DNA from: Membranipora membranacea | Lineage: Eukaryota; Bryozoa; Gymnolaemata; Cheilostomatida; Membraniporidae | Assembly (NCBI GenBank): GCA_914767715.1 | Contig: OU612070.1 | Location: 12,665,501 to 12,729,500, forward strand | Direction: 5' to 3' | DNA length: 64,000 nucleotides | In this document: piece after piece, positions 59,893 through 64,000 of the stretch | Numbering within the stretch: position 1 is the first letter of the stretch | How the letters are laid out: each line of letters opens with the position of its first letter | Position numbers and translations under genes: made by a program | Notes under the pieces: model-generated | The model's database searches: none | Seen by the model: only the letters and a program-made list of their open reading frames with translations | Told to the model about the DNA's origin: nothing

Positions 59893-61764
59893 TTTGCAAC
59901 ACTGAGTAGGGGTATTACCGTTCAATTTATTTTTTATCATGATATGCATTATTACCTTGTTTCTTAATCACATCATGTCAATCAAATTATTGAGCCAATA
60001 TGAAGTTTGTGATGTAGAAGGGTGGTGTGAAGCAATCAACGCAGTTTAAAAGGTAAACACTTGTATTCCGATCAAAGAAAATACACATTCTTTAAAATCC
60101 CTAAGGGTGCTGGCATGGCATGAAATGCAAGCCAAACTGTCAGATCCTGCCCTGACCATATCCATTCTTTTATCATCACATTGACCGGGGGGGGAGGGGT
60201 GTAGCTTTTGGTCTAGTCCGAAACTCTCTGTCTACCCTGTGCTTTGTTTTTATCTCTAATTTCATATGTATCAAATTATAAAAGATATATATGGTAGACT
60301 CCTTGCGTAACTTAATGGCAGGAGCTAGTCATAATCAAATGTTATTTAACATTTGCTGTTAAGTTACACAACCAAGAAAATTCCCACTACCATACAAATG
60401 AATTCTTACATTTGGCACCTGCATGTCAAGAAGGACAAAGAAGTCTGTATGTGAGCAATGGAGCGTGGTAGAAGGTCAATATAAGGAAAAATATATATTG
60501 CTCATATAACCTGCGATCTATAACCACCAGAACAGCCTTGTTATTGAAGGTTACTTGGAGACATCGACACGCGCTAGGTACATGCTGAGGGTTTTGCAAT
60601 ACTGATTTTTATCTATATGTATGTTCTCCCGATGCTAGCATTATCTGTTCTGAAATCACCAGATATTTCAATCTCACACCATCTTTACAATGACGCCATG
60701 TCAACTTTCACATTTCTCTGCCATGAGTGTCAGCCTCTGGCCTGCTCACACCTGGGTAAACAAATAAGAGGGAGATTATTATTGTTATTATATCTTTAGC
60801 TTCCTTCCTCTCCCTCAACTTCGCATATTGATGAACATAAAAATATCCTTTATATATTTATTGATAATGAAGCACATTGTAATGAGACACATATGAAATC
60901 ATATGTGGTAGTTGTTAAAAAATACATAACTGAGAAAGTGTGGATACAGTGCAAAGAAAATTTAAAAGATTTATCAGAGATAATCTGTCAGGTGAACACA
61001 TTAAAAGAAAACTGGGCAATAAAAATTGGGCATACTTGAAAGCCGACTTTTGGACATATGTGTGGTACATTGAGGGCACACTATAGCCCGGTGATGTATG
61101 CTTGGCTGGAATGAGGCAACTCATAGGATGGCCAAGTCAATCAAGTCCTATCAAAGCATGAAAACAGCATCGGTTCAAATAAGGTGCATATCAGTTCATG
61201 TTTGCTTGAGGTACCCGAATTTTGTCGAAGAGGTTATCATCAAAGACTGTGGCACGGAAGGGCTCAAATCTCAACTGTGTCCTTTTGATGTTTTTAAAGT
61301 CCAACCAAAATGGAAATATAAGCAATTTGAATTGAGAGTAGACCTATTCATTTAAAGTGCCAAATCGATAGATGGGAATTTAGTGAATTAATTAACTAGA
61401 GCATGACCATGCCATGACCTGTATTCTGAGAAAAAAGGGAAATCTTTTCTATTGATCATGCTGCATAATAAATAAACCATTCCCTTTCTTTGAAGGTCAT
61501 GTTGAAGGGGATCAACAAGGTTTGCAGAAAAACCAAAATAATGAATATCAGCCCTGTGTTGTCATCAGCATTCCATTTTCCTTTGAGAAGAAATTAAAAG
61601 ACAACATGAGAGAGAAACTACACTTTCTATTCTGGCACGTTGTGTATCTTCACAATATTGTATTCTTATCATTCTGACACATAGAACTTTCACATTTTGT
61701 TAAAGTTATGTCATACCTCTGAGAGAAAGACTTCTGTTTCACTGATATAATAAAGCTTTCTTTT

Positions 61765-62360
61765 TTTTAACACAACGATACTACTTTAGTTAGTTTTTGG
61801 TCGAAATTTATCCAATAAGATACGATGACAAAATAAAGATAGCTCAGAGGGGATGAGAAGTTTTTTGTTTAATAATCATAAGATGATCACAATTCTCTCA
61901 ACATCCAGGGGAGGATGATCCTGTTATGAAATAATTCATTTAATTATCCTGGTGACATCTAGAATGAACCAGATAATAACATATGTTGTGATGTTTTTTT
62001 CACACAATGAATTTCCAACACATTGTTGATGTCATGACTGACTTTCATTCAATTACTTTCAACACACCTGGATTTTGATAGTTGCATATATCTTTGAGCC
62101 ACAAAGGAAAGGCATCAGACATGTATAACAATATGAGTAGTGATGATAATAATTCTCACATATCTGATATTGATAGGGTGCTGTTTGGAATACACAAATG
62201 AGAGAGGGAATTTATGCCTGAAAAAGAGACAATAAATTCACAGTCTGAAAAAAGTACAGCTGCCGTAAAATAATACAAGCATAAGCATATTCATAATTTT
62301 ATCACAAATCAAAAATATTCTACAACAGGGTTGAGGCGCAAATTAGCAAGACCGCTATAT
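61765..62360. other. Sequence with no recognisable gene
   Basis: AT-rich sequence, nothing supportable. Confidence 0.4.
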
Positions 62361-62363
62361 TCA

Positions 62364-62630
62364 TTACTGGTAGTCGTCCTTTGTGACAGTCAACGTCCAT
62401 TTTTTGCGACCATCCAAAATCTGAATATCCAACAACCATAACAATGAAGGTGGAATTTGGTTCAACATCCAGGTTGCTTTGGAAAATGATGCCATGTTGT
62501 TACACCTCTTGCCATCAACTGCATAAACATCCTTCACACTATTTCCTGTACTTTCCGTACCCCCTAGATATTGATACATCCAGATATTCACCTTTTGAAT
62601 TTGCCAAGTCAAAAAGCAGGTGCATGACAT
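62364..62630 (-). pseudogene. Possible F5/8C (fucolectin-like) domain fragment
   Basis: The minus-strand frame of 88 codons reads GGTESTGNSVKDVYAVDGKR, NNMASFSKATWMLN and LLWLLDIQILDGRKKWTL. The pattern STxNS...AVDG...S...W...DI resembles the start of F5/8 type C/fucolectin sugar-binding domains (QSSTxxS...AVDG...WWxVDL). No GT donor follows and the frame ends in a stop soon after, so it is a fragment or dead exon at best. Confidence 0.3.
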
Positions 62631-62639
62631 GGTTTGTTA

Positions 62640-64000
62640 TGCAATGAAGTTTATGTTTCGGTTCGCTCGCCAGGGGCTCAATATAGGCATAAATAATCAC
62701 ATATTATCACAACCTATACATGGCACATCTTAACTTAAGTATTTGTATATCACACTTTTTCCTTATGCTCTTTGTGAATACGTCTCACTTTCTCACCTGA
62801 ATAATAGCCCAGAAGCTTAGATACAGCCATTCACAAATAACATGTCAGTTATGCAATGGAATTTCTTTAATTTTTAACATTATGATAATAATATCTTGAA
62901 TTATGTTCAAAAAATTAATTAATCATGGTATCATATAGACTGACCACACTTCCATTTCCAGTTGTGATGAAAGCTAAAACCTGAGAAAACTGGTACAAGG
63001 CATTTCTACCTCGTCATTTTTATTAGGTGGGTGGCTGCAGAAATAACCACATTTTATGTTATCAAATATCATAATGTTGTAACAATCTTAATCAAAAACC
63101 ATCTTAAGCATCATTTGAATATAATTTTTTTATATATGAGCAGTTATCGAAATAGGTGTAGGTGACATATTCTGTCAATAATTATAATTAAAATTATTGT
63201 CAGTGACATCTTGTGAAAATTCATTAGATAAATTTTACATTTTTACCAGGGTTAGAGACAAGGTAGTCACACAAAAAAGGCATGATGTGAAGTATCCTTC
63301 AATAATCGCATGCGTTATAATTTCAGTTTGTATATTTGGTTGTATCGAATTGAATGCCTGCCTTGACTTCTAAAACAACAATGGTATAATTTTGTAACAA
63401 GTCATATCTGGCATCATCCTTCGCACTATATCACGAAGGGTTCTACTAATTATTGTTAACAATAATGTATCCATAGGGCCTACACATAAATATCATTGTG
63501 TGTCTATTTTTACATGTTCATCATTTAATATTTAATCAATTTAATTTATTTTTTGCATCTTATGACGATTTTTCTCACACAGTTTACATGCTTGCTAGTT
63601 CACCCAACATACCCTCTATATAGTATTGAAGGGTTGGTATTAAAGGTGCCACATAAGAAAGGTATGATTTGAGTGGCGTTTCATAGGCAAATTTAATACA
63701 GAAGGTTGCCTGATGCATTTTTGTCAACATTTTATTGGTTACCCCTTACAACATCAACAAATCTGAAATACCGATTTCACCCAAAGCATGGTGATAAGTA
63801 GCATTTGATAAAGATATTTCTTTCAGCGGCCTGCGCTGATTTATTGTTAACATTCCAATGGATTCATCCTACTGGATATATGGGTTAAAAATAAGGGTGA
63901 CAGCAAGGAAAGCACGAGGTGTTGAGGCGTCCCTGGGAGCATATCTCACCAAATGTATTCTCAGTCTTTTTACATCTACAGTTCCAGGTTCCAAATCTCT
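62640..64000. other. Sequence with no recognisable gene
   Basis: AT-rich sequence to the end of the window with no coding or RNA feature I can support. Confidence 0.4.

Larger units (their letters stand above)
58850..61760 (-). repeat. Arm D of the long inverted duplication
   Basis: Reverse-complement partner of arm C (35570-43500), shorter because it lacks two multi-kilobase segments and the LINE. About 61190-61630 has no clear counterpart in C, where the LINE now sits. The best-matched segments are 61017-61095 (with 38215-38293) and 59086-59120 (with 43280-43315). Confidence 0.7.

Overview
This window looks like AT-rich, repeat-rich intergenic DNA from an invertebrate metazoan nuclear genome. 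The evidence is a spliced gene with GT-AG introns and a poly(A) signal, LINE relics of RTE and CR1/jockey type, Ty3/gypsy and BEL/Pao LTR-retrotransposon pol relics, piggyBac relics, many microsatellites, and no operons. I cannot name the species. Only one gene looks intact: a three-exon, minus-strand gene for a 249-residue divergent small GTPase-like protein at 47704-48836, with a TATA box and an AATAAA signal. Just upstream of it, on the same strand, lies the 5' third of a strongly diverged 18S rRNA gene (49036-49690).

Layout. 0.7-1.6 kb: piggyBac relic. 1.86-8.45 kb: composite retroelement unit, copy A. Read on the minus strand it runs from a gypsy integrase, to a zinc-knuckle/coiled-coil ORF, to two large palindromes, to BEL/Pao integrase, to an SGNH-like hydrolase fragment. 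9.6-21.4 kb: a graveyard of coding relics, including an SGNH hydrolase, a second piggyBac, an RTE LINE, CR1-like LINE heads and tails, and a MITE-like element. 21.4-25.6 kb: microsatellites and little else. 25.76-35.5 kb: copy B of the composite unit, nearly identical to A where they overlap. Copy B keeps more of the gypsy element (gag, RT, RNase H, integrase) and more BEL/Pao pol, and it carries a 950-bp LINE insertion with a 7-bp target-site duplication. 35.6-43.5 kb: one arm of an old, diverged inverted duplication, interrupted by another LINE. The other arm is at 58.85-61.76 kb. 43.5-47.6 kb: mostly non-coding. 47.6-49.7 kb: GTPase gene and 18S relic. 49.7-64 kb: mostly non-coding, with a diverged tandem duplication (55.8-58.7 kb), the second inverted arm, and a possible lectin-like (F5/8C) fragment at 62.4 kb.

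Most open reading frames here are transposon relics or chance. The most unusual structures are three. (1) Two palindromes in copy A share the same 35-nt loop, inverted relative to the simple arrangement in copy B. (2) A zinc-knuckle plus coiled-coil ORF follows the gypsy integrase in both copies. (3) The 18S relic keeps paired helices although universally conserved bases are changed, and it abuts the promoter of the only intact gene. All calls come from reading the sequence by eye; no database search was run.
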